Positions 15,812 to 24,904 of a stretch of 64,000 bases of DNA are shown in pieces. Where the stretch lies: the NCBI GenBank assembly GCA_016285885.1, contig JAEERP010000011.1, forward strand, positions 1-64,000, read 5' to 3'. Position 1 is the stretch's first letter. Each line of letters starts with the position of its first letter. Made by a program: the position numbers and the translations under genes. The notes under the pieces were generated by a model, which worked only from the letters and a program-made list of their open reading frames with translations, was not told the DNA's origin and ran no database searches. This DNA comes from Paludibacteraceae bacterium (GTDB taxonomy: Bacteria; Bacteroidota; Bacteroidia; Bacteroidales; Paludibacteraceae).

Positions 15812-18800
15812 TTACTTATAGAACCTTTTCGCACGGTAGAGTGTGAAGAGCTCATCCTCGTCCTCCTTGATGAAATCAGACTTGATGACATCGCCTTCAC
15901 ATCCCTTATAAGTGACAAGGTAACGAGCCTTCTTAACAACAGATTCGATACCCTCTATATTCCAGCCCTCATTTACGATAACCGTCTCGTAGCCAGGCTG
16001 TAGAACCTCCTTGCTACTAGAGAAATTGATCTTCTCATTGTTCAAATAGCAATGTTGCGCAAGCAACAGCTTGTCCTCGTCCGTATCATAGCCAACCACC
16101 TCACAATGCTTGTTGTTGATGGCGAACCAATAGGCTTTGAAGCCATATCCGCAACCATACTCCAAAATGGATCCCTCCAACGGGAAGATAGCGTTGAATA
16201 TGTTGTAATTATGGGTTGTGACCAATTCCTCCTTCAACTGTTTCTCCACGGCATAACCCTTGTATTCGTAATTATTGCGGATCTGTTGTTTATGAGACAT
16301 GCGGTCCTTGCCCAATTTGAAATAGACCTCACCATGCAAAAGATTGAAGATGGTGACAGGCGCCTTCTTCTTCATGATCGGACGTTTCACCAACCAATAG
16401 AACAAGAACGGCTCCAAAGAATAGGAGATGATGACAGCGGTAGACATACCTACCAGCGTCGAGAAACCGATAGAACTTACGGCCGGATGGGTGGCGAACA
16501 TCAAAGAGGCGACACTCACAATCAGCACGAAGGCCGAGAAGAGGATAGCTGTCTTGTGGAAGACAAGCACATTCTTTCTGATCCTGAATTCGGAGAGCAA
16601 TCCATCCATCACGAAAATACTGTAGTCGACACCGATACCGAAGATGAAGGTGGTAATGACAATATTGATCAGGTTGAATTGCATATTGAATATACCCATG
16701 ATACCTAACACGACATACCAGCTGAGGGCCATCGGCAAGAAGGCGATCAATGCGAGAATAATGCTCTTATAGCTCAACAACAACACAATGAGCACGAAGA
16801 GCGAGGAGATGAGCAACGTGGTGGAGAAATCATCGTGAATAAGTTTCACCATGTTGCTGGTGTAATAATAAGGGTCAATCACCACCAAATGCGGTATCTT
16901 CGTCACCTCATCACACACCTCCTTCTTGTCGCTAAGCTTGAGGTTGACAGGGGTGAAGACCATATATTTACCATCCGTATACTCGATCATGTTACTTTTA
17001 ATGGAGGACGGAAGGAGGTCTGAGTCGGCCAACACCAAAGTGGTGCGCTCAACCTCAACCATGTTCTGGAACTCCACGAAACTGTTCGGGTCGAGTCCAT
17101 ATTTAACGGCAGCCTCGTTCAGATTAGAGAAGACCTGTTCTTTCTTCTCCTCCGTCCAGAAAGAGTACCAACGGTCCAACCTCCTCTCTTGTTCATCCAA
17201 CGGAATGAAGATCATGCTATTCGATGTGCCGAAAGATCTTACCTTCCCGTAATTATCCTTCAGGTTGTACAAGACACGCTCCATCTTACTCGAATAAGCC
17301 AATGCGCTATCCAGGTTCTCGGAGACGGCGGCGAAGTAGACAGTACGGCAATCCTTTGTCGTATGCTCCGCCAATATCTCCTGCGACTTCAAGATCTTGC
17401 TGTCATAGTAGGCGATGTGAGTCAGGTCGGAATCGAACTTCACCCACCTAGAGGTGATGAAGCAGATAAGACTGATTAAGACGATAGCCCCAATGAGATA
17501 GGTCTTGCGCTCGAATGGATATGAATTGATCTTCTCCAGGAATGAGAAGACCTTCTCTGATCGTTTGTTCTTCTCCTCGTTAAAGAATTGAGGCAAGAAG
17601 AAAAGGCAGAAGAAGGTGGTCCCCACCAATGACAGAGAGGCGAAGAGTCCGAAATCCTTCAGCAAATCAGCCTCCGTGAACATGAGGCTCGTAAATGCGC
17701 CAATCGTCGTAAGGCAACCCAGAAAGACAGGGACAGATTGCTCCTCCAACACTTTGATTGGATTACCCACATACTTGTAATGCGTGATGACGTGCAGGCA
17801 GTAGCTGACCGCGACACCCAACACAATCGCACCGATGCCCAAAGCGAGAAGAGACAATTGGCCTTTGACCAGATAGATGACGCACAAGGCGAAGAAGAAG
17901 CCATACACAATAGGCACGGCCATCTGAATCAACGTGGATTTGTTACGATAGCAAATACCAATAATCATCAGGGCGAAAAGCAACGAGATGGACAAGGTCA
18001 TGGCCAAATCCTTCTTGATCTGCCTAGCGTTGTAGACACTCTGTGGCGCGGCGCCATGATAATAGCACTCCACAGTAGGGAAAAGTTTGGACACGACACC
18101 GATGCTAGCATCTATTTCATCAATCAGTTTCGCGCTCAACTTAGAATCAACCGTCTTGAAATTCGGAGAAATAAAAGCGAGTGCGATCATGGAATCAGGC
18201 GAGAAGAAATGCTGGCTAACCAATGTGTAATTCGAGCCCAAGCCATCCTTCAAGGCATCCTTTTTGCTCATGAATATCTCTCTGAGGGCGAGCGGGTCTT
18301 GGGCGATGACCTGGCCCAACATCGCACCCATAGGAGAATAGAGTGTCATGAGGTTCTTCTGCATCTGCATATCGATATGCTCCTTTTTCGTCAAGGAGTC
18401 CATCATGACATAATCCGTACTATCCAGGAAGACAGGCAGATAATTATACAAAGAAGCGACACCCGTTTGGACAAGGTCCGCATCCACCTTATAGAGCACA
18501 TCGGTGATCATATTACGCGCCACCTCGGAACGCAGAAGGTTATCACAGAAGGAATCGCAGGCAGACTTTAACGTTTGCACATCCGCACTACCATCCTTCA
18601 TATGGAAAAGGACGAACAATTTATCCTTAACCTTCAAGTTGGCGAAAACCATCTCCTTCGAGTTATCACTATTCTCGTCGGAAGGGAGCAACTTCGTAAT
18701 GTCCTCCTCATAGACCATCTTCTGCCCGAAGAACACGAAGGTGGCGAAACTCAGCAACATAACCGCATAGAAAACGAGTTTATGATGCTTGAAATAGTTA

Positions 18801-18826
18801 TAAACAGCTATTGTAATTTTAGCCAT
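15812..18826 (-). CDS. MMPL/RND exporter with C-terminal methyltransferase-like domain
   Basis: Residues 1 to about 810 form an RND-superfamily MMPL transporter: an N-terminal membrane segment (LVFYAVMLLSFATFVFFG), a large periplasmic loop, clusters of membrane helices around 275-425, a second loop, and another helix cluster around 665-800. The remaining residues (about 830-1004) carry an SAM-methyltransferase-like motif I (ILEYGCGYGFKAYWF) followed by EVVGYDTDEDKL, so a cytoplasmic class I methyltransferase-like domain is fused to the transporter. MMPL proteins export lipids, as in aryl polyene clusters. The operon context suggests that it moves the lipid product outward. Whether the fused domain is active is unknown. 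Confidence 0.88.
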   Translation of the reverse strand: MAKITIAVYNYFKHHKLVFYAVMLLSFATFVFFGQKMVYEEDITKLLPSDENSDNSKEMVFANLKVKDKLFVLFHMKDGSADVQTLKSACDSFCDNLLRSEVARNMITDVLYKVDADLVQTGVASLYNYLPVFLDSTDYVMMDSLTKKEHIDMQMQKNLMTLYSPMGAMLGQVIAQDPLALREIFMSKKDALKDGLGSNYTLVSQHFFSPDSMIALAFISPNFKTVDSKLSAKLIDEIDASIGVVSKLFPTVECYYHGAAPQSVYNARQIKKDLAMTLSISLLFALMIIGICYRNKSTLIQMAVPIVYGFFFALCVIYLVKGQLSLLALGIGAIVLGVAVSYCLHVITHYKYVGNPIKVLEEQSVPVFLGCLTTIGAFTSLMFTEADLLKDFGLFASLSLVGTTFFCLFFLPQFFNEEKNKRSEKVFSFLEKINSYPFERKTYLIGAIVLISLICFITSRWVKFDSDLTHIAYYDSKILKSQEILAEHTTKDCRTVYFAAVSENLDSALAYSSKMERVLYNLKDNYGKVRSFGTSNSMIFIPLDEQERRLDRWYSFWTEEKKEQVFSNLNEAAVKYGLDPNSFVEFQNMVEVERTTLVLADSDLLPSSIKSNMIEYTDGKYMVFTPVNLKLSDKKEVCDEVTKIPHLVVIDPYYYTSNMVKLIHDDFSTTLLISSLFVLIVLLLSYKSIILALIAFLPMALSWYVVLGIMGIFNMQFNLINIVITTFIFGIGVDYSIFVMDGLLSEFRIRKNVLVFHKTAILFSAFVLIVSVASLMFATHPAVSSIGFSTLVGMSTAVIISYSLEPFLFYWLVKRPIMKKKAPVTIFNLLHGEVYFKLGKDRMSHKQQIRNNYEYKGYAVEKQLKEELVTTHNYNIFNAIFPLEGSILEYGCGYGFKAYWFAINNKHCEVVGYDTDEDKLLLAQHCYLNNEKINFSSSKEVLQPGYETVIVNEGWNIEGIESVVKKARYLVTYKGCEGDVIKSDFIKEDEDELFTLYRAKRFYK

Positions 18827-18844
18827 GTCGTTCGTCTTTTAGCA

Positions 18845-19222
18845 TTATAGAGAATATTCTCCCTTATACTCCAAGAAGGAGGTTTGCGCATCATCGGACA
18901 ATAGGGAAGCGATCACACCGACCGTTCCATCCCCTTTGTCGTTGAGTGCCAATCTCAGCAGCAATTCTGTGTTTTTCGTAGGAGTCAACAACTCCGAGAA
19001 TCGGCATTGTGAGATCGAGCCGATAGTGAGTTTCTTTCCAAAAGAGACCTCCGCACATTCGCGTATCATTTGGATGCTGCAGACACCCGGACAGATCGGG
19101 TCTCCCGGGAAGTGACCTTGATACACCTGATGGTTAGGGTTCAAGGTGATGAGGAATTCGGAACCAGACTCGTTTTTCTTTCCCTCTTTGATCGTAAAAT
19201 ATCTATCTTGAAGCATATACAT
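18845..19222 (-). CDS. FabZ/ApeI-like 3-hydroxyacyl-ACP dehydratase
   Basis: This 125-residue single hot-dog protein keeps the catalytic signature HQVYQGHFPGDPICPGV (H37) and a downstream acidic residue (E55 in QMIRE). It should dehydrate 3-hydroxyacyl-ACP to enoyl-ACP. It is fifth in the lipid operon, 18 bases upstream of the exporter gene and 11 bases after the thioesterase gene. It is shorter than housekeeping FabZ and most like the dehydratases of aryl polyene clusters. Confidence 0.82.
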   Translation of the reverse strand: MYMLQDRYFTIKEGKKNESGSEFLITLNPNHQVYQGHFPGDPICPGVCSIQMIRECAEVSFGKKLTIGSISQCRFSELLTPTKNTELLLRLALNDKGDGTVGVIASLLSDDAQTSFLEYKGEYSL

Positions 19223-19233
19223 AAATTGCTAAA

Positions 19234-19695
19234 TCATTCGACGCCCCAACGCTTTTTCCACTCCTCGTAAAAAGGTGGGTTATTGAGTTGTAAATCGCCC
19301 TCGGACTTGCTCATGAATACCTGTGTCGATGTGGCGGTTAGCACCAAAGCATTGTCGCTTTTCCTGAAGATGTTGTATTCGAATTTTATTTTCGCTGACT
19401 TTGTCGGCACATAGCGAGTCTCCACGATAACGGTGTCGCCCACTGTGACGCTTTGCAGATAACGCAGGTTCATGTCCACCATGGGAGCCGTGTATCCGTT
19501 GTTGAAGATGGTCATGTACTCGAGTCCGTACTTTTCTCCGAAATCCTCACGTCCGTCCTCCATGTACTTGACGTAACTACCATGCCAAACGACACGGATG
19601 GAGTCCACTTCCGAAAAGCGCACCTTCACTTCGATGCGGCTCATCAGCGGTTCACCAGAATAATCCACGCTCAGTCGTGAGGAATTTCTCTTCAT
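19234..19695 (-). CDS. hot-dog thioesterase (4HBT/YbgC-like)
   Basis: The 153-residue protein is a 4-hydroxybenzoyl-CoA thioesterase-type hot-dog enzyme, recognised by VKVRFSEVDSIRVVWHGSYVKYMEDGRE, here about residues 23-50, which matches the D-x-x-G/R-x-V-x(N/H)xxY pattern of the YbgC/FadM group. It would release an acyl chain from the ACP or CoA. It lies between the two dehydratases in the operon with gaps of 5 and 11 bases. Confidence 0.85.
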   Translation of the reverse strand: MKRNSSRLSVDYSGEPLMSRIEVKVRFSEVDSIRVVWHGSYVKYMEDGREDFGEKYGLEYMTIFNNGYTAPMVDMNLRYLQSVTVGDTVIVETRYVPTKSAKIKFEYNIFRKSDNALVLTATSTQVFMSKSEGDLQLNNPPFYEEWKKRWGVE

Positions 19696-19700
19696 GGCCT

Positions 19701-20135
19701 TTATTCCTTGATGAATATCTTCATTTGGCAGGAAGCGACCACTTCCCCATCCACTTTCGTCTCCGCCTTGATCAGGGAGACATTCTGCACCTCCGAGACG
19801 ACATGTATAGAAGTGAGGAGTTTAGCGCCCGCTTTAGGCTTGGAGACCAATTTGAACTTCTTCACCTCTCCGATGTATCCGACAGGTGTAGGCTCGTTTT
19901 TCAGTTTCGCCTTCACGCCGGCATGGGCAGAAGCGGATTGGGCGATGTGCTCGATCAACCCCGGCTCGATGAACTCCCCATCAACGCAAAACATGTTATC
20001 TTGGGAGATTGTCAGGCCAGACAAACAGTCGCTCTCATCGGCCTCATACAACGTGTCCACCATCATAATAGGGAAACGCTGCGGTATCAATTCCTTGATT
20101 TGTTCACCTTGGTATAATGGATTTTCCAGACTCAT
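19701..20135 (-). CDS. ApeP-like hot-dog dehydratase (variant active site)
   Basis: The 144-residue hot-dog protein aligns by eye with 3-hydroxyacyl-ACP dehydratases (LIPQRFPIMMVDTL, FIEPGLIEHIAQSASA). The usual PHRYPFLLVD has become PQRFPIMMVD, and the GHFPG histidine region is replaced by GEFIEPGL. This fits the ApeP-like dehydratases of aryl polyene clusters rather than FabZ. It overlaps the upstream ACP gene by 4 bases. Whether it is a dehydratase or only a structural partner of the second hot-dog protein is unclear. Confidence 0.75.
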   Translation of the reverse strand: MSLENPLYQGEQIKELIPQRFPIMMVDTLYEADESDCLSGLTISQDNMFCVDGEFIEPGLIEHIAQSASAHAGVKAKLKNEPTPVGYIGEVKKFKLVSKPKAGAKLLTSIHVVSEVQNVSLIKAETKVDGEVVASCQMKIFIKE

Positions 20136-20383
20136 TTCTTCTCTATCTTTTCGTAAATATAATCATAGAGCTGAGAGAAAACCTTCAGCTCCTTGAGTTC
20201 CTGCCCCGGAATCTTCACCCCGAATTCATTCTCAATGACAGCGATTAAATCCACGAAGCTAAGACTATCCAAAGCCAAAGTGATCTTTATTGTCGAGTCA
20301 GGGTGGATGGTATCGACCTCCACCTCAAACTCCTCGGCAAGTAATTCATTCAGTTTTACGATAAATGTCTCTTTATCCATCAA
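20132..20383 (-). CDS. acyl carrier protein of the lipid/polyene cluster
   Basis: The 83-residue acidic four-helix protein has the phosphopantetheine attachment motif LALDSLSFVDLI with S40. It carries the growing chain for the neighbouring ketosynthase, dehydratases and thioesterase. It starts 5 bases after the ketosynthase gene and overlaps the next gene by 4 bases. It is a dedicated ACP, not the housekeeping one, which normally sits beside fabF. Confidence 0.9.
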   Translation of the reverse strand: MMDKETFIVKLNELLAEEFEVEVDTIHPDSTIKITLALDSLSFVDLIAVIENEFGVKIPGQELKELKVFSQLYDYIYEKIEKK

Positions 20384-20388
20384 AACAA

Positions 20389-21615
20389 TTATTTCGTGAA
20401 TCTTTTAACTATCAATGTAGAGTTCGTACCTCCGAAACCAAACGAGTTGGACAAGAACATATCGAAGTGCGTGTCAAGTCGTTTCGCAGGGATATTCAAT
20501 CTGGCGGAGTCTTCGTCCGGATTCTCGAAGTTGATGTTAGGAGCGATAAAGTCGTTCTGCATCATCAACATGGAATATACAATTTCGCTAGAACCAGCCA
20601 TCCACATCTCATGACCGGTCATTGCCTTTGTGGAGGCTACGACTGGCTTGTAACCCTCGAACACGTTAGCGATCGCCTTCGCCTCGTTCTTGTCTCCCAC
20701 AGGAGTAGAAGTGGCGTGTGCATTGATGTAGGCGATGTCTTTCTTGTCCACGTGCGCCTCACGAAGACACATCTCCAAAGAGCGGCTCGGTCCGTCCACG
20801 TTAGGAACAGACATGTGGTCTCCGTTAGAAGAGAATCCGTAGCCGATCACCTCCGCCAAGATCGGAGCGCCACGTTTCACAGCAGATTCGTAGCTCTCTA
20901 TGATAACCGTAGCGGCGCCTCCACCAGGGACCAAGCCATCACGGTCGCGGTCGAACGGACGGGAAGCCTTGGTAGGGTCGCTCTCCCTTGTGGAGAAAGC
21001 GTTGATACCATCGAAACTTCCGATTGAATAAGGGTTCACCTCCTGTGCGCCTCCACATACGATACAATCTTGCAAGCCCCATTTGATGAGGAGAGATCCC
21101 AAGCCGATCGCATGAGAACCGCTGGCACATGCGCCCGAAACAGTCAAGTTAATACCCTTTAGTCTGAACAAACAGCCCAAGTTCATGGTGACAGTTGAGT
21201 TCATCGACTGGAATATCGCGCCAGAGCCCACCAATGTGGTATCTTTTTTCTCGCGCATGGTGTCGACACTCTTCACAACCGCATCAGCCGTACTATCGTT
21301 TCCGTACAGCAAACCGATCTCATGGCTGTCAATATAGTCTTGATCAAGACGAGCGTTACGAAGCGCCTCCGTAGTGGCGACATAGGCATATTTTGCTTGT
21401 TCAGGCATATATACGCGCTGATTTCTGCTTACTTGGCCCTTCAAATCAGGGATTTCCAAATGAGCGGTAAGCGCAGACCTGAAACCCATTTCCTTGCGCA
21501 CAGGGTCGAAAATGATACCAGACTTACCATTGTAAAGTGATTCTCTAACTTCTTCAAGGTTCTTGCCCAAGCAAGAGTAAACACCCATTCCTGTTATAAC
21601 AACTCGTCTTTCCAT
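20389..21615 (-). CDS. beta-ketoacyl-ACP synthase (FabF-like)
   Basis: The 408-residue condensing enzyme keeps the Cys-His-His triad: C163 in TVSGACASGSHAIG, H300 in NAHATSTPVGD and H335 in KAMTGHEMW. It extends an acyl-ACP using malonyl-ACP. It is the first gene of the seven-gene minus-strand operon running to 14321. No second ketosynthase (chain-length factor), ketoreductase or priming ligase is present in the window, so chain synthesis must borrow these from elsewhere. The start codon at 21615 gives the normal MERRVVITGMG opening. Confidence 0.92.
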   Translation of the reverse strand: MERRVVITGMGVYSCLGKNLEEVRESLYNGKSGIIFDPVRKEMGFRSALTAHLEIPDLKGQVSRNQRVYMPEQAKYAYVATTEALRNARLDQDYIDSHEIGLLYGNDSTADAVVKSVDTMREKKDTTLVGSGAIFQSMNSTVTMNLGCLFRLKGINLTVSGACASGSHAIGLGSLLIKWGLQDCIVCGGAQEVNPYSIGSFDGINAFSTRESDPTKASRPFDRDRDGLVPGGGAATVIIESYESAVKRGAPILAEVIGYGFSSNGDHMSVPNVDGPSRSLEMCLREAHVDKKDIAYINAHATSTPVGDKNEAKAIANVFEGYKPVVASTKAMTGHEMWMAGSSEIVYSMLMMQNDFIAPNINFENPDEDSARLNIPAKRLDTHFDMFLSNSFGFGGTNSTLIVKRFTK

Positions 21616-21710
21616 TTAATGTCGCTGTAATAGTATATTAATAATCTTAAAAAATCTAAAAAAACTATTTTGAACCGCGAATATAGAAAAAAAAACAATC
21701 AACGACAAAC

Positions 21711-21718
21711 CAAAAATA
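21711..21718 (-). promoter_or_regulatory. candidate -7 element for the lipid operon
   Basis: Minus-strand TATTTTTG (21718-21711) fits TAnnTTTG and lies about 95 bases before the ketosynthase start; the -33 element is not clear. Confidence 0.4.
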
Positions 21719-21860
21719 ATAACCACTTGTGGCACATACGATTCGAGCCCCTCTCCGCTTGAAAAAACAACGAAACATATCGTTTCCAAAAATCCTTTCG
21801 TGGCACACATGTGTTGACTTTATTTATGATTATTTAGGAAAAGGATAAAGAGGGATTATG

Positions 21861-21868
21861 TATCTTTG
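21861..21868 (+). promoter_or_regulatory. candidate -7 element for the M16 protease gene
   Basis: TATCTTTG is a perfect TAnnTTTG. Transcription from here gives a leader of about 95 bases. Confidence 0.5.
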
Positions 21869-21875
21869 CAAAAGA

Positions 21876-21956
21876 ATGGAATGTTCGGGCCTAATATCAG
21901 GCTTTTCTTCCAAATTAATGACTCTTACTATCACAGCGTTTCCGAACGTTTTTTAA
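21876..21956 (+). promoter_or_regulatory. leader with hairpins and a 26-codon ORF before the M16 gene
   Basis: An ATG at 21876 opens a 26-codon frame ending at TAA 21954-21956, with MTLTITAFPNVF as its last residues. Two mutually exclusive pairings involve its end: AGCGTT (21935-21940) with AACGTT (21945-21950), a tight 4-base-loop hairpin followed by TTTTAATTTG, and the long-range TGTTCGG (21882-21888) with CCGAACG (21942-21948). The layout resembles an attenuator but could be chance. Confidence 0.3.
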
Positions 21957-21968
21957 TTTGTTGACGAC

Positions 21969-24791
21969 ATGAAAAAAATCATTTGTGCGGGTTTCGCACT
22001 TCTATGCTCGACGGCCTTGATGGCCCAAACACCTATCAACTTCGGTGATTTAGACCCTATACCTATGGATTCGGCCATCCGTTACGGTAAGTTGGACAAT
22101 GGATTGACCTACTACATCCGGCACAATGACGTGGTTCCCGAAAGGGCGGACTTCTACATCGCCCAAAATGTGGGGGCAATCTTAGAGGAGGACAATCAAA
22201 ACGGATTGGCGCATTTCCTCGAACACATGGCTTTCAACGGCACGAAGAACTTCCCGGACAAGGGCATCATCAATTACTTGGAAACCATCGGCGTGCAGTT
22301 CGGCAACAACGTCAACGCCTATACTTCGTTGGACGAGACCGTCTATAACTTGAAGTCCGTGCCTACCATGAGGGAGAGCATCGTGGACACCGCCTTGCTC
22401 ATCCTGCACGACTGGTCTGGTTTCATCTCCCTCAAGGCGGAGGAGATCGACAAGGAACGCGGTGTGATCCGTGAGGAGTGGAGGAGTCGCCAGAATGCGA
22501 AACGTAGGTTGTGGAAGGCTTCCCTCCCAATTCTCTACAAGAACTCCCAATATGCGAAACGTGACATCATCGGAGATACCGCCATTATCTCATCCTTCCC
22601 TTATGACACCCTGCGGGCTTATTACCACAAGTGGTATAGACCTGATTTGCAGTCCATTGTCATCGTCGGTGACGTGGATGTGGATAAGGTGGAGAACACC
22701 ATCAAGGATCTATGGAAAGATATCCCTAAGCGTGAGAACCCGGACAAGCGCATCGTCTACCCATTGGAGCCCGTCACCGAGCCTATCGTGGCGATCTTGA
22801 CGGATAAAGAGGCGAAGACCTCCTCCATACGCATCGATTACAGGGCAGACAGAATGCCTGACAAATTGAAATCCAACAAGATGGGTTATATGATATCCAT
22901 CGTAAGGAATCTAATTGAATCCATGATCAGTGATCGTCTCGACGAAATATCACAAAAGGCGGACGCTCCTTATGCGGGGGCCTCTGTCGGATACGGAGAG
23001 ATCGTGCGATCGAAGGATGCCTTCATCTTCCTCGCTGTTCCTGTGGAGGGACAAGAGGAGAAGGCTTTCGCCACCCTTTTGGAAGAGGGCGAACGGATGA
23101 AACGTTTCGGATTCACGCAAGCCGAGTTGGACAGGGCGAAGGAGAGTCTGCTCAGCGCCATGGAGAAGAGCTACAACGAGCGGGAGAAGACGAAAAACGG
23201 AAGCTATGTCCAAGAGTATATCCGTCACTTCCTCGATGCCGAGCCTATCCCTGGCATCGCATGGGAATATAAGACCATCCAAGAGATCTTGCCGGAAATC
23301 ACCATAGAGATTGTCAACAGCTTTGCCTCTGCGGCCGTTTCGTCCAAGGAGATCACGGTGCTCATGACGGGTCCGGAAAAGGAGACGGTTCATTTTCCTA
23401 GCAAAGAAAAGGTACTGAAAATGCTCCAAGAGACCAGTATCATGAATGTGGAGTCCTACTCCGAGAACAATCTGCAAGCCCCGCTGATCGCCAAGAAGCC
23501 TAAACAAGGGAAGATAAAGAAAGAGCGTAAGGTGGAGGCTTTGGAGAACGTGACGGAATGGATCCTTAGCAACGGTATGCGTGTCGTCATCCGCCCGACG
23601 AAGCTCAAAGAGGACGAAATCATCCTTTACGGCTATAGCGAGGGCGGATTGTCCATGATCGATAACGTTTCGGATATGCCTTCCGCCAACCTCTGCGTCT
23701 CAGTCGCACAGAACAACGGAAAGGGAAGCTTCAATGCCATCGACCTCAGCAAGAAGTTAGCCGGCAAAGTGGCAAGATTGAGTCCGTCGGTCGGCGCCTA
23801 CACGGAGTCCTTCTCGGGCTCCTCCTCCGTCAAGGATTTCGAGACCCTCACGCAGTTGGTATACCTTCTGTTCACGGGCACACGTACGGACGACGAGAGC
23901 TATCAGGCGTTGATCAACCAATACCACACCGTCTTGGTGAATGCGGACAAGGATCCAAACCGGACCTTCAGCGACTCTGTGCAGATGACAGTGAACGGGC
24001 ACCACGAGAGGACCATTCCTTTCGATCTGAAGCAATTGGAGAAGGTGAGTCAAAAGACCTCCTTGGATATCTTCACGAAGAGATTCCTTGACCCGAAAGA
24101 CTTCACCGTATTCATCGTCGGCAACGTGGATTTGGATAGGATCAAAGAGAACGTGAACCGTTACCTTGGCGGCATTCCAGCCCAGAAGAAGATGAAGACA
24201 GAGCAATGGGTGGACCGTCAGATCCGCAGGCCCAATGGGATCATAAACAACACGTTCTCAAGGGAATTGGAGATAAAGAAGACCTCTTGCTACGTCGTTT
24301 ACGGAGCAGAGATGAAATACTCTTTGCGAAACAGATTGATCATGCAGCTCATCGGAGACATTCTTGACATCCGCTACTTCGAGTCCATGAGAGAGAACGA
24401 AGGCGGCACCTATGGTGTCTCGGTAAGAGGATCCCTCTCCAACAAGCCAGTCGAATACGCCTCTCTGCAGATGCGATACGACACGGATCCTGAGATATAC
24501 GAGAAATTGCAGAAGATTGTCTATTCAGAGATAGACTCCTTCATCGCCGAAGGCCCGAAACCAGTTGATTTCGACAAGGCGGTGAAAAACCTGAAGAACA
24601 AGTTCGCCGAGAACCAGAAGGAGAACAATTGGCAGTTGAATGCGATGGTTGCCTTCTACAACGACAAGGAGGACCTCGCAAAGGATTACATCAACACGCT
24701 GGATTCCATCAGTCAAGAGGATTTGCGCAACACGCTCAAGTGGTTGCGGGAACAGAACAATCGCATCGAAGTGGTCATGAAACCCCAATGA
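21969..24791 (+). CDS. M16 family zinc metallopeptidase (pitrilysin-like)
   Basis: The 940-residue protein has a signal peptide (MKKIICAGFALLCSTALMAQ) and two M16 halves. The N-terminal half has the inverted zinc motif HFLEH (H82, E85, H86) followed by MAFNGTKNFP, with the third glutamate ligand about 75 residues on (region EIDKERGVIREEWRSR). The C-terminal half has the usual RENEGGTYGVSV segment (as ESMRENEGGTYG). It is a periplasmic or outer-membrane-associated peptidase that degrades peptides in a closed chamber. It is probably monocistronic, followed by hpt with its own promoter. Confidence 0.95.
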   Translation: MKKIICAGFALLCSTALMAQTPINFGDLDPIPMDSAIRYGKLDNGLTYYIRHNDVVPERADFYIAQNVGAILEEDNQNGLAHFLEHMAFNGTKNFPDKGIINYLETIGVQFGNNVNAYTSLDETVYNLKSVPTMRESIVDTALLILHDWSGFISLKAEEIDKERGVIREEWRSRQNAKRRLWKASLPILYKNSQYAKRDIIGDTAIISSFPYDTLRAYYHKWYRPDLQSIVIVGDVDVDKVENTIKDLWKDIPKRENPDKRIVYPLEPVTEPIVAILTDKEAKTSSIRIDYRADRMPDKLKSNKMGYMISIVRNLIESMISDRLDEISQKADAPYAGASVGYGEIVRSKDAFIFLAVPVEGQEEKAFATLLEEGERMKRFGFTQAELDRAKESLLSAMEKSYNEREKTKNGSYVQEYIRHFLDAEPIPGIAWEYKTIQEILPEITIEIVNSFASAAVSSKEITVLMTGPEKETVHFPSKEKVLKMLQETSIMNVESYSENNLQAPLIAKKPKQGKIKKERKVEALENVTEWILSNGMRVVIRPTKLKEDEIILYGYSEGGLSMIDNVSDMPSANLCVSVAQNNGKGSFNAIDLSKKLAGKVARLSPSVGAYTESFSGSSSVKDFETLTQLVYLLFTGTRTDDESYQALINQYHTVLVNADKDPNRTFSDSVQMTVNGHHERTIPFDLKQLEKVSQKTSLDIFTKRFLDPKDFTVFIVGNVDLDRIKENVNRYLGGIPAQKKMKTEQWVDRQIRRPNGIINNTFSRELEIKKTSCYVVYGAEMKYSLRNRLIMQLIGDILDIRYFESMRENEGGTYGVSVRGSLSNKPVEYASLQMRYDTDPEIYEKLQKIVYSEIDSFIAEGPKPVDFDKAVKNLKNKFAENQKENNWQLNAMVAFYNDKEDLAKDYINTLDSISQEDLRNTLKWLREQNNRIEVVMKPQ

Positions 24792-24846
24792 TAAACAGTG
24801 GGAAGCGATGCACAGATATTTATTTCTACGCTACGCCCAATGTTGA

Positions 24847-24875
24847 TTGTTTTTCCCCCTTTTTTATTATTTTCG
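24847..24875 (+). promoter_or_regulatory. candidate promoter for hpt-adk
   Basis: TTG (24847-24849), 18-base spacer and TATTTTCG (24868-24875, seven of eight to TAnnTTTG). The same TATTTTCGCG occurs before frr at 59697. Confidence 0.5.
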
Positions 24876-24904
24876 CGCCAAGAAAATGCAGAAAACGTAG
24901 AAAG

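Noticed and set aside
21616..21810. A 64-codon minus-strand frame upstream of the ketosynthase gene
   Set aside because: It lies in the AT-rich promoter region, is composed of hydrophobic low-complexity sequence and has no start context; it is probably chance.
24629..24904. Long N-terminal extension of hpt into the M16 gene
   Set aside because: The HPRT fold begins at MKIKDKNFVEM (24905). The upstream part is an out-of-frame reading of the M16 gene.
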